A stretch of 64,000 nucleotides of DNA from Vibrio fluvialis (GCF_900460245.1 NZ_UHIP01000001.1:1736001-1800000), one strand, 5' to 3'; counted from the stretch's first letter, positions 1-9,040 are shown. The notes: a model not told the origin generated them from the letters alone. Translations and numbers: made by a program.

Positions 1-1
1 A

Positions 2-661
2 AAAATCGCAAAATGCCTGGAATTGGGCAATTCAGCCAACGTGAACGAAGCCGCGAACGCCATCAAAATGGCCCATCGCCTAATGCTCAAGTATGGTCTG
101 GATAAAGATGACATTGAGTTCATCAAAATGGGGAAGACTCAGTCGACGCACCTGCTGCCGGCTTCGATCTCTTCGGCCATTTTACGTGTCATTCGCGGTA
201 TCAACACCAAATTTGGTGTTGAAGCAGTGCTGCTTAATCACAAAGGCCTCAAACGCGTTGAATTTATCGGCGAAGCGGATCGCGCTATCTTTGCGGCGTT
301 TGCATTCGACATCGTTTACCGCGAAATGAACGAACAAACGGGCCAGTTCCGCAACAGCTTTGCTGGCAGCGGCACGTCAAATCTGGAAGTTCAACGTCGC
401 GTAAACTCCTTCCTCTCCGGTTGGGTCGAAGGCGCCCTGGAAAAACTGCCTGTCATCACACCAGATGAAGATTCCGCGAACAAGATCAACAGCTACATCG
501 ATAAAGAATTTAAAAATATCGACCGCGAAACCTTTAAGCAGCAATTGCGCGAAGCAATGAAGAACCTGACGGCCGACTATGAAGTCGGGCTGAAAAAGGG
601 GCGTCGAATCTCGGTCAACCGTCCCATCGACGGCGGACAAGCTCCGAAGTTGTTAAAGTAA
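2..661 (+). CDS. DUF2786 domain protein, 5' end cut by the window edge
   Basis: The reading frame is open from base 2. Its first visible residues (KIAKCLELGNSANVNEAANA) already belong to the DUF2786 signature, a KIxKxLxLA-type motif followed by EAANAIKMAHRLMLKYGL, so the true start lies upstream of the window. The in-frame TTG at 23 is only a fallback start. About 219 residues are visible. The DUF2786 helical motif occupies roughly the first 40, and the remainder is a charged region that ends in a basic tail (KKGRRISVNRP). Family function is unknown; there is no signal peptide or membrane segment, so it is probably cytoplasmic. A separate lipoprotein gene follows on the same strand after about 100 bases. 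Confidence 0.75.
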   Translation, partial: KIAKCLELGNSANVNEAANAIKMAHRLMLKYGLDKDDIEFIKMGKTQSTHLLPASISSAILRVIRGINTKFGVEAVLLNHKGLKRVEFIGEADRAIFAAFAFDIVYREMNEQTGQFRNSFAGSGTSNLEVQRRVNSFLSGWVEGALEKLPVITPDEDSANKINSYIDKEFKNIDRETFKQQLREAMKNLTADYEVGLKKGRRISVNRPIDGGQAPKLLK

Positions 662-766
662 ATCTTGCGTCAAACCTAGGTAAAATCGTCTAAGCTTGCA
701 TTGACGTGAACGCGCTTTTCTCGTTTATTGCGAGCGTAAAAAATAATGACTCACGGAGATGATGTT

Positions 767-1435
767 TTGAAAAAAATGACCCTGGCTCTAGCAGTGTTGA
801 TCGCGCTTTCTGGTTGTGCTGCCACACAACGCCAAAATGCCACAACGGGCGAAACGGAAACGAACTCAGCAACCAAAGGCGCTCTGATTGGTGCCCTTGC
901 GGGCGCGGCGGTGGGCCTTGCCAGCGGCGATGATGCCAAAGAGCGACGTCAACGTGCGCTGATTGGTGCCGCAGGTGGCGCCGCTGTCGGCGGCGGCATT
1001 GGTTACTACTTCGACCAGCAAGAAGCCGCACTACGCCAAGAATTGCTGAACTCAGGCGTTCAGGTACAACGTGTCGGTGAAAACCAACTGCTGCTACGTA
1101 TGCAAAACGGCATCGGTTTCCAGACCAACTCTTATCAGCTTGACTCTTCTATTCACAACACTTTGCGTGGCGTAGCAAAAATTCTGGTGGAATACCCGGA
1201 TACCAGTCTGGTTATCGACGGTCATACGGACAGTACCGGTAGCGACACCACCAACCAGATTTTGTCAGAGCGTCGCGCTGAATCCGTTCGTTCATTCCTG
1301 CTTTCACAAGGTGTCGCCGCTGGCCGTGCTGTTGCTCGTGGCAATGGTGAACGTTACCCACTATGTTCAAACAGCACAGCGGAAGGCCGTTCATGTAACC
1401 GCCGTGTTGAGATTCAAATTCTACCGCTAAAATGA
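767..1435 (+). CDS. OmpA-family lipoprotein with glycine-zipper region
   Basis: A predicted outer-membrane lipoprotein that anchors to peptidoglycan through a C-terminal OmpA domain. From the TTG start it begins MKKMTLALAVLIALSGC, with lipobox LSGC and the lipidated Cys at residue 17. Next come a Gly/Ala-rich glycine-zipper stretch (ALIGALAGAAVG, then ALIGAAGGAAVGGGIGYYF) and an OmpA-like domain over about the last 115 residues, with the motif VIDGHTDSTGS and the end CNRRVEIQI. The TTG at 767 is preferred over the ATG at 746 because ACGGAG (753-758) is correctly spaced for it and the signal peptide then starts with MKK; the ATG at 776 is another option. It resembles the YiaD/Pal-like group. 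A terminator follows at about 1486, so it is probably monocistronic. Confidence 0.88.
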   Translation: MKKMTLALAVLIALSGCAATQRQNATTGETETNSATKGALIGALAGAAVGLASGDDAKERRQRALIGAAGGAAVGGGIGYYFDQQEAALRQELLNSGVQVQRVGENQLLLRMQNGIGFQTNSYQLDSSIHNTLRGVAKILVEYPDTSLVIDGHTDSTGSDTTNQILSERRAESVRSFLLSQGVAAGRAVARGNGERYPLCSNSTAEGRSCNRRVEIQILPLK

Positions 1436-1485
1436 TTTAATGCCCCGGCCACCTTTATGGGATGTGTCTGAACTTCAATGACTTA

Positions 1486-1513
1486 AAGCCTGGCCCTGTG
1501 CCGGGCTTTTTTA
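1486..1513 (+). terminator. Rho-independent terminator after the OmpA-like lipoprotein gene
   Basis: AAGCCTGGC pairs with GCCGGGCTT (one G-T wobble) around a short loop, followed by a run of T. It lies 50 bases after the stop codon of the lipoprotein gene. Confidence 0.8.
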
Positions 1514-1531
1514 TAGGGATCGATAAAAAGA

Positions 1532-2545
1532 ATGAAGCGTGTTGTCCGAGGTTTGATGATTATCGCCAGTGTCATGCTACCGCTGAGTGCGCATGCCGAT
1601 TTGTCGGAGCTGATCGCGCAAGCGAATCAGGGCGATCGCAACGCGCAATATCAACTCGCGATTGACTACCAAAGTGGTCAAACCACACCAGTAAGTCAGG
1701 ACGATGCGTTTTATTGGTTCCAGCAAGCCGCGGAGTCCGGGCACCCTGCTGCCATGATTCAGCTCGCCAACACTTACCTCAGCGGCAGTGGTACAGAAAA
1801 AGATATCGACAAAGCGCTGCTCTGGCTGACCAAAGCGTTTGCCACGGGTAATCAGGATGCGGCAATCCAAATTGGCCAATTGTACGAGTCGCTCAATCGC
1901 TCTCCCGCGCCGCAAACGATGGCCGAGATTTGGTATCACACCGTTGCTGGCAGCAACCCCAAAGCAGAGCAGCTCTATACCCAATTGCTGGAACAGAAAT
2001 TCAACCAGCAGCGCGCTCGCCAGGTTTCCTCCATCGAGCAACTGGAATCCACCATTGACCAGTCGGCAACTTCACAAGAGCCTACCGCGACCACCACCAA
2101 CCACACCCAGAACCAGACCGAGAGTCTGATGAGCGATTACCTGTTCATTATTCTGTTTGTGCTGGTTATCGTTGCCCTGCTGTCGGTATACCGTTACGTC
2201 AAGCAAGCAAGGCAGCAGCAGTCGACCCAGGAGCAGGAAAAGCTGACGACTCAACTCAACGAGCAGTCGGGTGTGGTTAAGCAGCAGAAGCGACAACTGG
2301 ATAAACTCTATCGTGAGTTGAAAAAGCTGCAATCGACGCAGGCAACGCAGAACCAGGATCATAAACTCGCCCTCGCCTGTGCCATGTTTGGCTTCCACCC
2401 TAGCCAACTGCCCGATGAGCGCAACGTCAAAATACGATACAAACAATTATCAAAAATTTACCACCCCGACATGAAGGGCAGTGAAGAAGAAATGAAGCGT
2501 TTGAACGGCGCATTAAAGATTATTATTAGTTACGTTAATAAATAG
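1532..2545 (+). CDS. Sel1-repeat / transmembrane / C-terminal J-domain protein
   Basis: 337 residues in a composite architecture. An N-terminal signal peptide (about 1-22, ending SAHA) precedes Sel1-type repeats (about 24-125; for example NAQYQLAIDYQSG and AAMIQLANTYLSGSG). A Thr/Gln-rich linker leads to a single strongly hydrophobic segment (about 203-220), then a Gln/Lys-rich coiled coil (about 222-268), then a C-terminal J-like domain (about 275-337) with an intact HPD tripeptide at 311-313 followed by MKRLNGALKII. Inferred topology is periplasmic Sel1 repeats with a cytoplasmic coiled coil and J domain, so it could link an envelope protein partner to DnaK. The specific function is unknown. 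It starts 19 bases after the preceding terminator and appears to stand alone. Confidence 0.82.
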   Translation: MKRVVRGLMIIASVMLPLSAHADLSELIAQANQGDRNAQYQLAIDYQSGQTTPVSQDDAFYWFQQAAESGHPAAMIQLANTYLSGSGTEKDIDKALLWLTKAFATGNQDAAIQIGQLYESLNRSPAPQTMAEIWYHTVAGSNPKAEQLYTQLLEQKFNQQRARQVSSIEQLESTIDQSATSQEPTATTTNHTQNQTESLMSDYLFIILFVLVIVALLSVYRYVKQARQQQSTQEQEKLTTQLNEQSGVVKQQKRQLDKLYRELKKLQSTQATQNQDHKLALACAMFGFHPSQLPDERNVKIRYKQLSKIYHPDMKGSEEEMKRLNGALKIIISYVNK

Positions 2546-2711
2546 TTACAAATTCTTAATTCTGGCTTATAACGCCAGTCATCAATAGCTCCCAGCCCTT
2601 ATAGCGCAATCGATTACCATCTCAAACAACATAACAAATACTTAACTTCCCCTCGGCGGATATGCGATAATCCGCCGCGAATTGAGCACCTGATCCAGGT
2701 GGGGAGAAAAC

Positions 2712-2897
2712 ATGTTCACAATCGAAGGCATTTGCGATTGGTGTAAACAACCAAGACTGCTGACCAAACACGAATATATCGACGGAAAATCACATCACTC
2801 TTGTGCAAACTGCAATGAGTTTGCTCGTATGGATGTACGACAATTTAATATTGCCGAACAAGCGTTCCGAGAGCGACAGGCCCAGCAGCCGCATTAA
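2712..2897 (+). CDS. Small protein with two CxxC pairs (zinc-ribbon-like)
   Basis: 61 residues with CDWC at 8-11 and CANC at 31-34, the spacing of a small treble-clef or zinc-ribbon fold, then an acidic/basic helical tail. A good ribosome site (GGGGAG at 2701-2706) precedes the ATG and a strong terminator follows directly, which supports a real monocistronic gene. I do not recognise a named family. Binding of metal, and possibly of nucleic acid or protein, is inference from the cysteines. Confidence 0.75.
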   Translation: MFTIEGICDWCKQPRLLTKHEYIDGKSHHSCANCNEFARMDVRQFNIAEQAFRERQAQQPH

Positions 2898-2913
2898 GAC
2901 CTTAATCCGATGA

Positions 2914-2938
2914 AAAAGCGCCAGGACGGCGCTTTTTT
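2914..2938 (+). terminator. Rho-independent terminator after the small zinc-ribbon gene
   Basis: AAAAGCGCC and GGCGCTTTT form a 9-bp stem with a 5-base loop, followed by T residues, 16 bases after the stop codon. Confidence 0.88.
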
Positions 2939-3238
2939 GATCTCCGTTATTCTGCACTTTTCCCTTTCCGCAGCATTCCGACATCCCTCTGCTTGGTAAG
3001 CTGATAACAACGCCATTCCTGCGCAATACCGTCGTTTTACAGGCTATACAGGTATGCATCCAGTAGTAAACTACCGCTTTGATCACAAAACACCACACTA
3101 ACAGAACAAAAAACAATCAGATCTAATTTTAAAAATAATTATAAATATCAGACAGATAAGCTAAATCCCCACTTAATCGAGCCGCAATTCGTGCAATCCA
3201 TAAGCAAATTACTACTTGATCAGTACCGCATTTAATAA
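2939..3238. other. Intergenic stretch without recognised genes
   Basis: About 300 bases between the terminator of the small zinc-ribbon gene and the LexA box. The second half is AT-rich. I see no convincing coding sequence, RNA gene or repeat in it. Confidence 0.5.
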
Positions 3239-3258
3239 TACTGTATACACATACAGCA
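3239..3258 (+). promoter_or_regulatory. LexA (SOS) box upstream of the sulA-like gene
   Basis: TACTGTATACACATACAGCA contains a perfect CTGT-N8-ACAG palindrome (3241-3256) with an AT-rich spacer, as in the gammaproteobacterial LexA consensus. It ends 20 bases before the start codon, a position from which LexA would block transcription or initiation. Confidence 0.88.
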
Positions 3259-3277
3259 TGTATGAAAGGACAGTATT

Positions 3278-3673
3278 ATGCTTCACGCAGATTTCAATAC
3301 CACACGTTTTGTAAACCACACTTACAACACCACTCGTTACACCACACAAGGTGCTAACACCGGCATGATGTCTCGCCTGGCTAATTTATCGCAGCAGCAA
3401 CAGTGGATTCTTTACACTGCTCAGTGCCCGCGTCCTCAATACGATGAGCTTGCCGCTCATCACGTACAGTGCAGAAAAATTATTCATATGAAGCCTTCTC
3501 AGTCTCAATCTGAAATCGAAATCGTGATGAAAGCGATTCAGTCCGGCAATGCCAGCGCGATTGTGGCCTCCGGTGAAATCGACATCGTCAGCCAGAAGCT
3601 ACTGACTCAATTGGCTACGGAACATCACTGCGAAGTGTTCTTTCTGAGCAGCATGCAAACCGCTTTCCATTAA
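3278..3673 (+). CDS. sulA: SulA-like cell-division inhibitor, SOS controlled
   Basis: 131 residues. The C-terminal two thirds match the SulA/RecA-like fold: the stretch LSQQQQWILYTAQCPRPQYDELAA resembles the family core that aligns with a RecA subdomain, followed by CRKIIHMKP and a helix AIQSGNASAIVASGEI that matches the A-x-x-SGN-x-SA-V pattern. SulA binds FtsZ monomers and delays septation while DNA damage persists. The N-terminal 40 residues are Asn/Thr-rich and divergent. The start at 3278 follows AAAGGA (3265-3270). A LexA box sits just upstream and a terminator just downstream, so it is an autonomous SOS gene. The context makes the call stronger than the sequence match alone. Confidence 0.78.
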   Translation: MLHADFNTTRFVNHTYNTTRYTTQGANTGMMSRLANLSQQQQWILYTAQCPRPQYDELAAHHVQCRKIIHMKPSQSQSEIEIVMKAIQSGNASAIVASGEIDIVSQKLLTQLATEHHCEVFFLSSMQTAFH

Positions 3674-3694
3674 TCTTTATTTTCACTGTCTTTT

Positions 3695-3722
3695 CCCCTC
3701 AGTTCCGGCTGAGGGGCTTTTC
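3695..3722 (+). terminator. Terminator of the sulA-like gene
   Basis: CCCCTCAG (3695-3702) pairs with CTGAGGGG (3709-3716), followed by CTTTTCT. It begins 22 bases after the sulA stop codon. Confidence 0.82.
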
Positions 3723-3801
3723 TATTTCTCTTCGTCATTCACACGTCTAGGAACCTTTGTCGCTGTACACACCTCTGGCCAGACAGTGTGCTGAGTTATT
3801 T

Positions 3802-3817
3802 AGGCAAACGTTTGCTT
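3802..3817 (+). promoter_or_regulatory. PurR operator upstream of purC
   Basis: AGGCAAACGTTTGCTT is a near-palindrome that matches the PurR consensus (ACGCAAACGTTTGCGT) through its 12-base core GCAAACGTTTGC. It lies about 120 bases before purC, with a TATGAT -10-like hexamer near 3846. Guanine/hypoxanthine-bound PurR would be expected to repress purC here. Confidence 0.85.
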
Positions 3818-3936
3818 TTTCTCTGGCGACAGAAAATAGTTCTGGTATGATGCGCTCAGTATTTGATATCTCATCCCGTTTTTACGCTACGGATATCTTC
3901 TCTCAACGACGTTTGAAATAAGATAGGAATGTCTAA

Positions 3937-5040
3937 ATGAGCCTTGCTGACCAAGTTCTTGCCGTCAATGACGACCTCCCAATCCGCACTAACCAACCTG
4001 TTCACAGCGGAAAAGTCCGCTCGGTATACTGGCTGACTGAAGAAGACAGCCGTCGCCTGATCAAAGAAAAAGGCTACAACGTGGCCGAAGATGCGCCGTT
4101 GGCCATCATGGTGATCAGTGACCGAATTTCTGCTTTTGACTGTATCTGGCACGCCGAAGGCGGCGTAAAAGGCGTTCCGGGCAAAGGTGCGGCACTGAAC
4201 GCGATTTCAAACCACTGGTTTAAGCTATTTCAAGAAAATGGTCTGGCCGACAGCCATATTCTGGACATCCCTCACCCGTTTGTGTGGATCGTACAAAAAG
4301 CCAAACCAATCAAGATTGAAGCGATTTGCCGCAAGTACATTACCGGTTCTATGTGGCGTGCGTACTCAAAAGGCGAACGTGAATTCTGTGGTATTGAGCT
4401 GCCAGAAGGTCTGGAGAAAGATAAAGCGCTGCCAGAACTGCTGATGACGCCATCGACCAAAGGTATTCTGAAAGGCATTCCAGGCGTGCCGGAAGCGGAC
4501 GACGTCAACATCACACGTCAGAACATTGAAGATAACTTTGCGGCATTCAATTTCAGCAAAGCGTCGGACATCGCACTGTACGAAAAACTGCTGAAAGAAG
4601 GCTTTGGCGTGATCAGCGATGCACTGAAAGCGATTGGTCAGATTTTCGTCGACACCAAGTTTGAATTTGGCTACGTGACCGATGCCAATGGCGTTGAAAA
4701 GCTGATCTATATGGATGAAGTGGGTACGCCAGACTCTTCTCGCATTTGGGATGAGCAGGAATACCAAGCGGGTAAGATTGTCGAAAACTCAAAAGAAGGG
4801 TTCCGTCAGTTCCTGCTGAACTACTTCCCGGATCCAGACATTCTGCTCAACAAAGAGCGCATGTCTGAGCGTGAAGCACTCGCACGTGACAACGCGCTGC
4901 CTCTGGAATCACTGATGGATATCTCGCGCACTTACCTTGGTATTGCCGAGAAAATCGTCGGCCATAAGATTGAGCTGAGCACGAATCCAAAACAGGAAAT
5001 CATCGACGTACTGGCAAAAGAGTACGGTTTGATCGATTAA
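3937..5040 (+). CDS. purC: Phosphoribosylaminoimidazole-succinocarboxamide (SAICAR) synthase
   Basis: Catalyses the ATP-dependent joining of aspartate to CAIR in purine biosynthesis (cytoplasmic). At 367 residues it is the long form found in Vibrio and related genera, not the roughly 237-residue E. coli type. Visible SAICAR synthetase motifs include GKVRSVYWL near the N-terminus (ATP-binding region), [13 protein letters not shown], the [16 protein letters not shown] segment, and [15 protein letters not shown], which matches the family's DE-x-x-TPDSSR signature. The start ATG is preceded by AAGATAGGAA. It has its own PurR-box promoter and a strong terminator, so it is probably transcribed alone. 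Confidence 0.95.
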   Translation: MSLADQVLAVNDDLPIRTNQPVHSGKVRSVYWLTEEDSRRLIKEKGYNVAEDAPLAIMVISDRISAFDCIWHAEGGVKGVPGKGAALNAISNHWFKLFQENGLADSHILDIPHPFVWIVQKAKPIKIEAICRKYITGSMWRAYSKGEREFCGIELPEGLEKDKALPELLMTPSTKGILKGIPGVPEADDVNITRQNIEDNFAAFNFSKASDIALYEKLLKEGFGVISDALKAIGQIFVDTKFEFGYVTDANGVEKLIYMDEVGTPDSSRIWDEQEYQAGKIVENSKEGFRQFLLNYFPDPDILLNKERMSEREALARDNALPLESLMDISRTYLGIAEKIVGHKIELSTNPKQEIIDVLAKEYGLID

Positions 5041-5063
5041 GTGTTTCATCCCGCATGAAATAG

Positions 5064-5099
5064 AAAAACGGTCCCGCTAATTCAGCCGGACCGTTTTTG
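5064..5099 (+). terminator. Strong terminator after purC
   Basis: AAAAACGGTCC pairs with GGACCGTTTTT around CGCTAATTCAGCC, with further short pairing in the loop. T runs on one side and A runs on the other mean it could act on both strands. Confidence 0.88.
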
Positions 5100-5112
5100 T
5101 TTGTGTCGATTT

Positions 5113-5153
5113 GAAGCAAGCGCGATTGAAAACCACCCATCGCGCTCGCTTTT
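5113..5153 (-). terminator. Hairpin downstream of puuE
   Basis: AAGCAAGCGCGAT and ATCGCGCTCGCTT pair at 12 of 13 positions across a 12-base loop. It lies about 47 bases beyond the minus-strand puuE stop. The T-tract on the minus side is poor, so termination of the puu operon here is plausible but not certain. Confidence 0.5.
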
Positions 5154-5199
5154 ATCGACAGGCCATACCTTCGATCTGCCTCAATGAGATCAGCATCAG

Positions 5200-6471
5200 T
5201 TAGATTAGCGTGCTCAGTGCTTGCTTCACTTTGTCTAAGCCTTCACGCAGTACGTCTGCCTCAATCGTCAGTGGTGGCAGGAAGCGAATCACGTTGCCTT
5301 TCACGCCACACGAAAGCAGGACAACGCCCTGATCGCGCGCCGCAGCCACCAACGATCTCGTCAGTTCGGCCATCGGTTTGCCGTCGTTCGGGTCAATAAA
5401 CTCCATCGCGATCATTGCGCCCAAATTGCGCACATCCCCGATTTGTGGCCAGCGTTGCTGCCACGATTTCAGTTCGGTTGTCATCACTTCACCGATATCC
5501 AGCGCTTTTTCACACAAACGCTCTTCTTCGATGATCTTGAGCACTTCCAGACCCGCCACACAGCCCAGCGGAGAACCCGCATACGTGCCGCCCAAACCAC
5601 CCGGCGCTGCCGAATCCATCACTTGTGCTTTCCCCACCACGGCTGAAATCGGGAATCCGCCCGCAATGCCTTTGGCCATGGTCATCAGATCTGGTTCAAT
5701 ACCCAGATATTCGGTGGCAAACAGTTTGCCGGTACGAGCAAAACCCGTCTGAATTTCGTCGGCGATCAGCATGATGCCGTGACGATTACACAGCTCGCGC
5801 AGTGCATGAGCAAACGCTGGGGGAGCGGCGTAGAAGCCGCCCTCTCCCTGCACAGGTTCAAAGATGATCGCGGCCACACGTGAGGGCTCGATATCACACG
5901 CGAACAGATCATCCAGCGCCTGTAAACTTTGCTCAATAGAAATGCCGTGTACGTCATTCGGGTACGGCACGTGGAAGATTTCGCCCGGGAACGGACCAAA
6001 GCTGCTCTTGTAGGGCGCCACTTTGCCCGTCAGTCCCATGGTCATGTTAGTGCGGCCGTGGAAGCCGCCTTTAAAAGCAATGACGCCCGGCCGACCGGTG
6101 TGGGCACGTGCGACTTTCACGGCGTTTTCTACCGCTTCAGCGCCAGTGGTCAGAAAGATCGCTTTCTTCTCCGAAGGGCCCGGCGCGCGGCGCGTCAGCT
6201 CTTCAGCCAGCTCGATGAATGACGCATACGGCGTCACCATCGAACAGGTGTGGGAGAAACGCTGTAATTGCGCGGTCACGGCGGCCACAATGCGCGGGTG
6301 CGAATGACCCGTGTTGTTGACCGCAATCCCCGCAGCGAAATCGATGTAACGATTGCCTTCGATGTCCCACAGCTGCGCGTTGTTCGCTTTTTCCACGTAA
6401 ATCGGACTCTGGTTCGCCATACCATTGGCGATCACCTGCTGCTTTCTTTCCTGCCATTGAGAGTTATTCAT
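5200..6471 (-). CDS. puuE: 4-aminobutyrate aminotransferase (PuuE/GabT type)
   Basis: 423-residue class III PLP aminotransferase, the usual length for GABA transaminase. It moves the amino group of GABA to 2-oxoglutarate, giving succinic semialdehyde and glutamate. The motifs are clear: the TTGAEAVENAVKVAR region, FKGGFHGR, the PLP-ring aspartate in LIADEIQTGFARTGK (D238) and the Schiff-base lysine in MTMAKGIAGGFP (K267). It is last in the minus-strand puu/agu operon, 11 bases after gabD, whose product takes the semialdehyde. The context favours the puuE role over a general gabT role, but the two enzymes are sequence neighbours. Confidence 0.92.
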   Translation of the reverse strand: MNNSQWQERKQQVIANGMANQSPIYVEKANNAQLWDIEGNRYIDFAAGIAVNNTGHSHPRIVAAVTAQLQRFSHTCSMVTPYASFIELAEELTRRAPGPSEKKAIFLTTGAEAVENAVKVARAHTGRPGVIAFKGGFHGRTNMTMGLTGKVAPYKSSFGPFPGEIFHVPYPNDVHGISIEQSLQALDDLFACDIEPSRVAAIIFEPVQGEGGFYAAPPAFAHALRELCNRHGIMLIADEIQTGFARTGKLFATEYLGIEPDLMTMAKGIAGGFPISAVVGKAQVMDSAAPGGLGGTYAGSPLGCVAGLEVLKIIEEERLCEKALDIGEVMTTELKSWQQRWPQIGDVRNLGAMIAMEFIDPNDGKPMAELTRSLVAAARDQGVVLLSCGVKGNVIRFLPPLTIEADVLREGLDKVKQALSTLI

Positions 6472-6482
6472 CGCTATGTTCC

Positions 6483-7916
6483 TTATCCTTTGAGTCCGCC
6501 AAAGCAGAGGTATTTGATGTCCAGGTATTCGTCGATGCCTTGTTTGGCACCTTCCCGGCCGATGCCGGATTGTTTGACGCCGCCAAATGGAGCGACTTCA
6601 GTTGAAATCATGCCGTCGTTGATGCCGACCATGCCGTATTCAAGTGCTTCCGCGACCTGCCAAATGCGGGCAATGTTCTGGCTGTAGAAGTACGCCGCCA
6701 AGCCGTAAATGGTGTCGTTGGCCATCTCAATCAATTCAGCGTCGCTGTGGAAACGAATCACTGGCGCAACCGGGCCGAAGATCTCTTCCTGCACGATGTC
6801 CATATCGTGGCGAACATCAGTCAGAATGCAAGGCTGAATAAACAGACCATCCAGCGACGCTTTGCCCGTCAATTGAGTCGCGCCCTGCTCAACCGCAGTT
6901 TCGATCAGCGCCAAAATGTTCTCTTTGGCCTTTTGCTCAATGACCGGACCGACCGTCACGCCGTCATCCAAGCCATTGCCCACGACGAGTTTTTCCACTT
7001 CTTGTTTGAAACGATTGACGAACGTGTCGTAGACGGAGTCATGCACGTAGAAACGGTTTGCGCACACGCAGGTCTGCCCGGCATTACGAAACTTTGATGC
7101 CATCGCGCCTTTGACCGCCAGTTCAATGTCCGCATCGTCAAACACGATGAATGGCGCGTTGCCGCCAAGTTCCATCGACATGCGTTTCACACTGCCCGCG
7201 CACTGCGCCATCAGCAGACGTCCAACCTGAGTTGAACCGGTAAACGACAACTTGCGAATCAGCGGGCTGGCGGTAAACACCTCACCAATCATGGACGACG
7301 ATTCATTGACCACCAGCTGCAACACATCGCGCGGTACACCCGCCTGATACGCCAGCTCTGCAACCGCATAGGCCGACAGCGGCGTCTGGTTGGCCGGTTT
7401 GCAGATGAACGCGCAGCCGGCCGCCAGTGCTGGCGCCGCTTTGCGTGTGATCATCGCAATCGGAAAGTTCCAAGGCGTGATTGCACAAGCCACACCGATC
7501 GGCTGTTTGATGGTGACGATGCGCTTGTCACTGGCTGGCGCAGGGATGGACTCGCCATACGTACGCTTGCCCTCTTCGGCAAACCACTGAATGAAACTGG
7601 CGCCGTACGCCACTTCACCCTTGGCTTCCGCCAGCGGTTTACCCTGCTCCATCGTCATCAGGCGACCGAGATCCTCCTGATTGGCCATGATCAAGTCATA
7701 CCAACGCTCAAGAATGGCACCGCGCTCTTTCGCGGTGCGCGTTTGCCACGATTTTTGTGCCAAATGTGCACGTTCAATCGCATCCAGAATTTCGCCTTCA
7801 CTTTGAGTCGGAAGGTAGCCTAAAACGTCGCCGGTCGCCGGATTTGAGACGGCCAACTCCATGCCGCAGGGTTCACCAAGGAACGCCAGCAGCGCTTTAT
7901 TTTTTATCTGTTCCAT
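6483..7916 (-). CDS. gabD: Succinate-semialdehyde dehydrogenase
   Basis: 477-residue aldehyde dehydrogenase that oxidises succinic semialdehyde to succinate, the last step of putrescine/GABA breakdown. ALDH landmarks: ITPWNFPIAMITRKAAPALAAGC (cofactor region), FTGSTQVG, the general base in MSMELGGNAP (E249) and the catalytic thiol in GQTCVC (C283). The tandem Cys after the catalytic Cys and the KPANQTPLSA stretch are typical of GabD enzymes, which usually prefer NADP. It lies between aguA (21 bases) and puuE (11 bases) in a compact operon. Confidence 0.92.
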   Translation of the reverse strand: MEQIKNKALLAFLGEPCGMELAVSNPATGDVLGYLPTQSEGEILDAIERAHLAQKSWQTRTAKERGAILERWYDLIMANQEDLGRLMTMEQGKPLAEAKGEVAYGASFIQWFAEEGKRTYGESIPAPASDKRIVTIKQPIGVACAITPWNFPIAMITRKAAPALAAGCAFICKPANQTPLSAYAVAELAYQAGVPRDVLQLVVNESSSMIGEVFTASPLIRKLSFTGSTQVGRLLMAQCAGSVKRMSMELGGNAPFIVFDDADIELAVKGAMASKFRNAGQTCVCANRFYVHDSVYDTFVNRFKQEVEKLVVGNGLDDGVTVGPVIEQKAKENILALIETAVEQGATQLTGKASLDGLFIQPCILTDVRHDMDIVQEEIFGPVAPVIRFHSDAELIEMANDTIYGLAAYFYSQNIARIWQVAEALEYGMVGINDGMISTEVAPFGGVKQSGIGREGAKQGIDEYLDIKYLCFGGLKG

Positions 7917-7937
7917 TTTGTTTACCTGAGTGACGTA

Positions 7938-9026
7938 TTAACGAGCGGCGGGAATCTGCTGGGTAATACAGTGTATGTTGCCGCCACCAAGCAGGATTTC
8001 TCGCGTGGCGACGCCAATGATCTCGTAATCGGGCAGCGCCGTTTGCAGTACCGCGATCGCTTTGCTATCCATCGTGTCATCCAGCAGCGGCAGAAAAATG
8101 CTCTGGTTACACATCAGAAAATTCGCGTATGAGCCGCCGAGTCGTTCACCCGCCGCGCGCTTCATTCCTTGTGAAGCCGCAATGCCCGCAGCTTCATGTT
8201 CATCAAGATAGAGCGGCCCGGGAATCGGCAGCTTGTGCACCACAATGCGCCGGCCCTGTGCGTCGGTTTCACGCTTGAGCACATCGTACGCTTGGCGCGA
8301 AATCGCATACTGCGGATCCGATGCATCGTCGCACCAACTGAGCACTACTTCGCCCGGCGCAATCACGTGCATCAGGTTGTCGACGTGGCCGTCAGTTTCG
8401 TCGTTAAACAGACCGCGAGGCAGCCAAATCACTTTGCGAATGCCAAGATATTGCGCCAGTTGTGCTTCAATCTCTTCACGGCTGAGGTGCGGGTTACGCC
8501 CCGGAGAGAGTAAACACTCTTCCGTGGTATACAACGTGCCTTCGCCATCGGTGTGAATCGCGCCGCCTTCCAGCACAAACGGCGCTTGGTAGTGATCGAC
8601 GTTCAGCTGATTGCAGATCTGTCCCGCCACTTGATCGTCCTCGCTCCAGTGCGCATACAATCCATTGTATTCACCGCCCCAGGCGTTGAACTGCCAGCTG
8701 ATGCCACGACGTTCGCCGTCGGAGTTCACTACCATCGTCGGGCCGATATCGCGCATCCAGGCATCGTTGTATGCCATTTCCACCACCGAAATCGGCTCAG
8801 GTAGCAACGCACGCGCCGCCTCAAGATAATCCGCGATGACCGCGACGGTGACTTTGGCTTTGCGGCTGATCGCCGTCGCGACATCCGCAAAAGCGCGCTG
8901 CGCATGCTCGCCGTTGTCGCGCCAGTTGTCCGGGCGAGACGGCCACGCCATCCAAACTTGCTCCTGCGGCGCAAATTCGGCCGGGAAGTAAAATCCGTTC
9001 TCTTTAGGTGTGCCGGTAAGTTCCAT
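7938..9026 (-). CDS. aguA: Agmatine deiminase
   Basis: 362 residues, as expected for bacterial agmatine deiminase of the peptidyl-arginine-deiminase superfamily. It hydrolyses agmatine to N-carbamoylputrescine and ammonia. Motifs: MAWPSRPDNW near the N-terminus, NDAWMRDIGPT, the TDGHVDNL segment carrying catalytic His/Asp, and GGGNIHCITQQ at the C-terminus with the nucleophile C353. It follows aguB by 14 bases, so the two agmatine-to-putrescine steps are co-expressed with the putrescine-degrading genes. Confidence 0.95.
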   Translation of the reverse strand: MELTGTPKENGFYFPAEFAPQEQVWMAWPSRPDNWRDNGEHAQRAFADVATAISRKAKVTVAVIADYLEAARALLPEPISVVEMAYNDAWMRDIGPTMVVNSDGERRGISWQFNAWGGEYNGLYAHWSEDDQVAGQICNQLNVDHYQAPFVLEGGAIHTDGEGTLYTTEECLLSPGRNPHLSREEIEAQLAQYLGIRKVIWLPRGLFNDETDGHVDNLMHVIAPGEVVLSWCDDASDPQYAISRQAYDVLKRETDAQGRRIVVHKLPIPGPLYLDEHEAAGIAASQGMKRAAGERLGGSYANFLMCNQSIFLPLLDDTMDSKAIAVLQTALPDYEIIGVATREILLGGGNIHCITQQIPAAR

Positions 9027-9040
9027 ATCCGACCTCCGCG

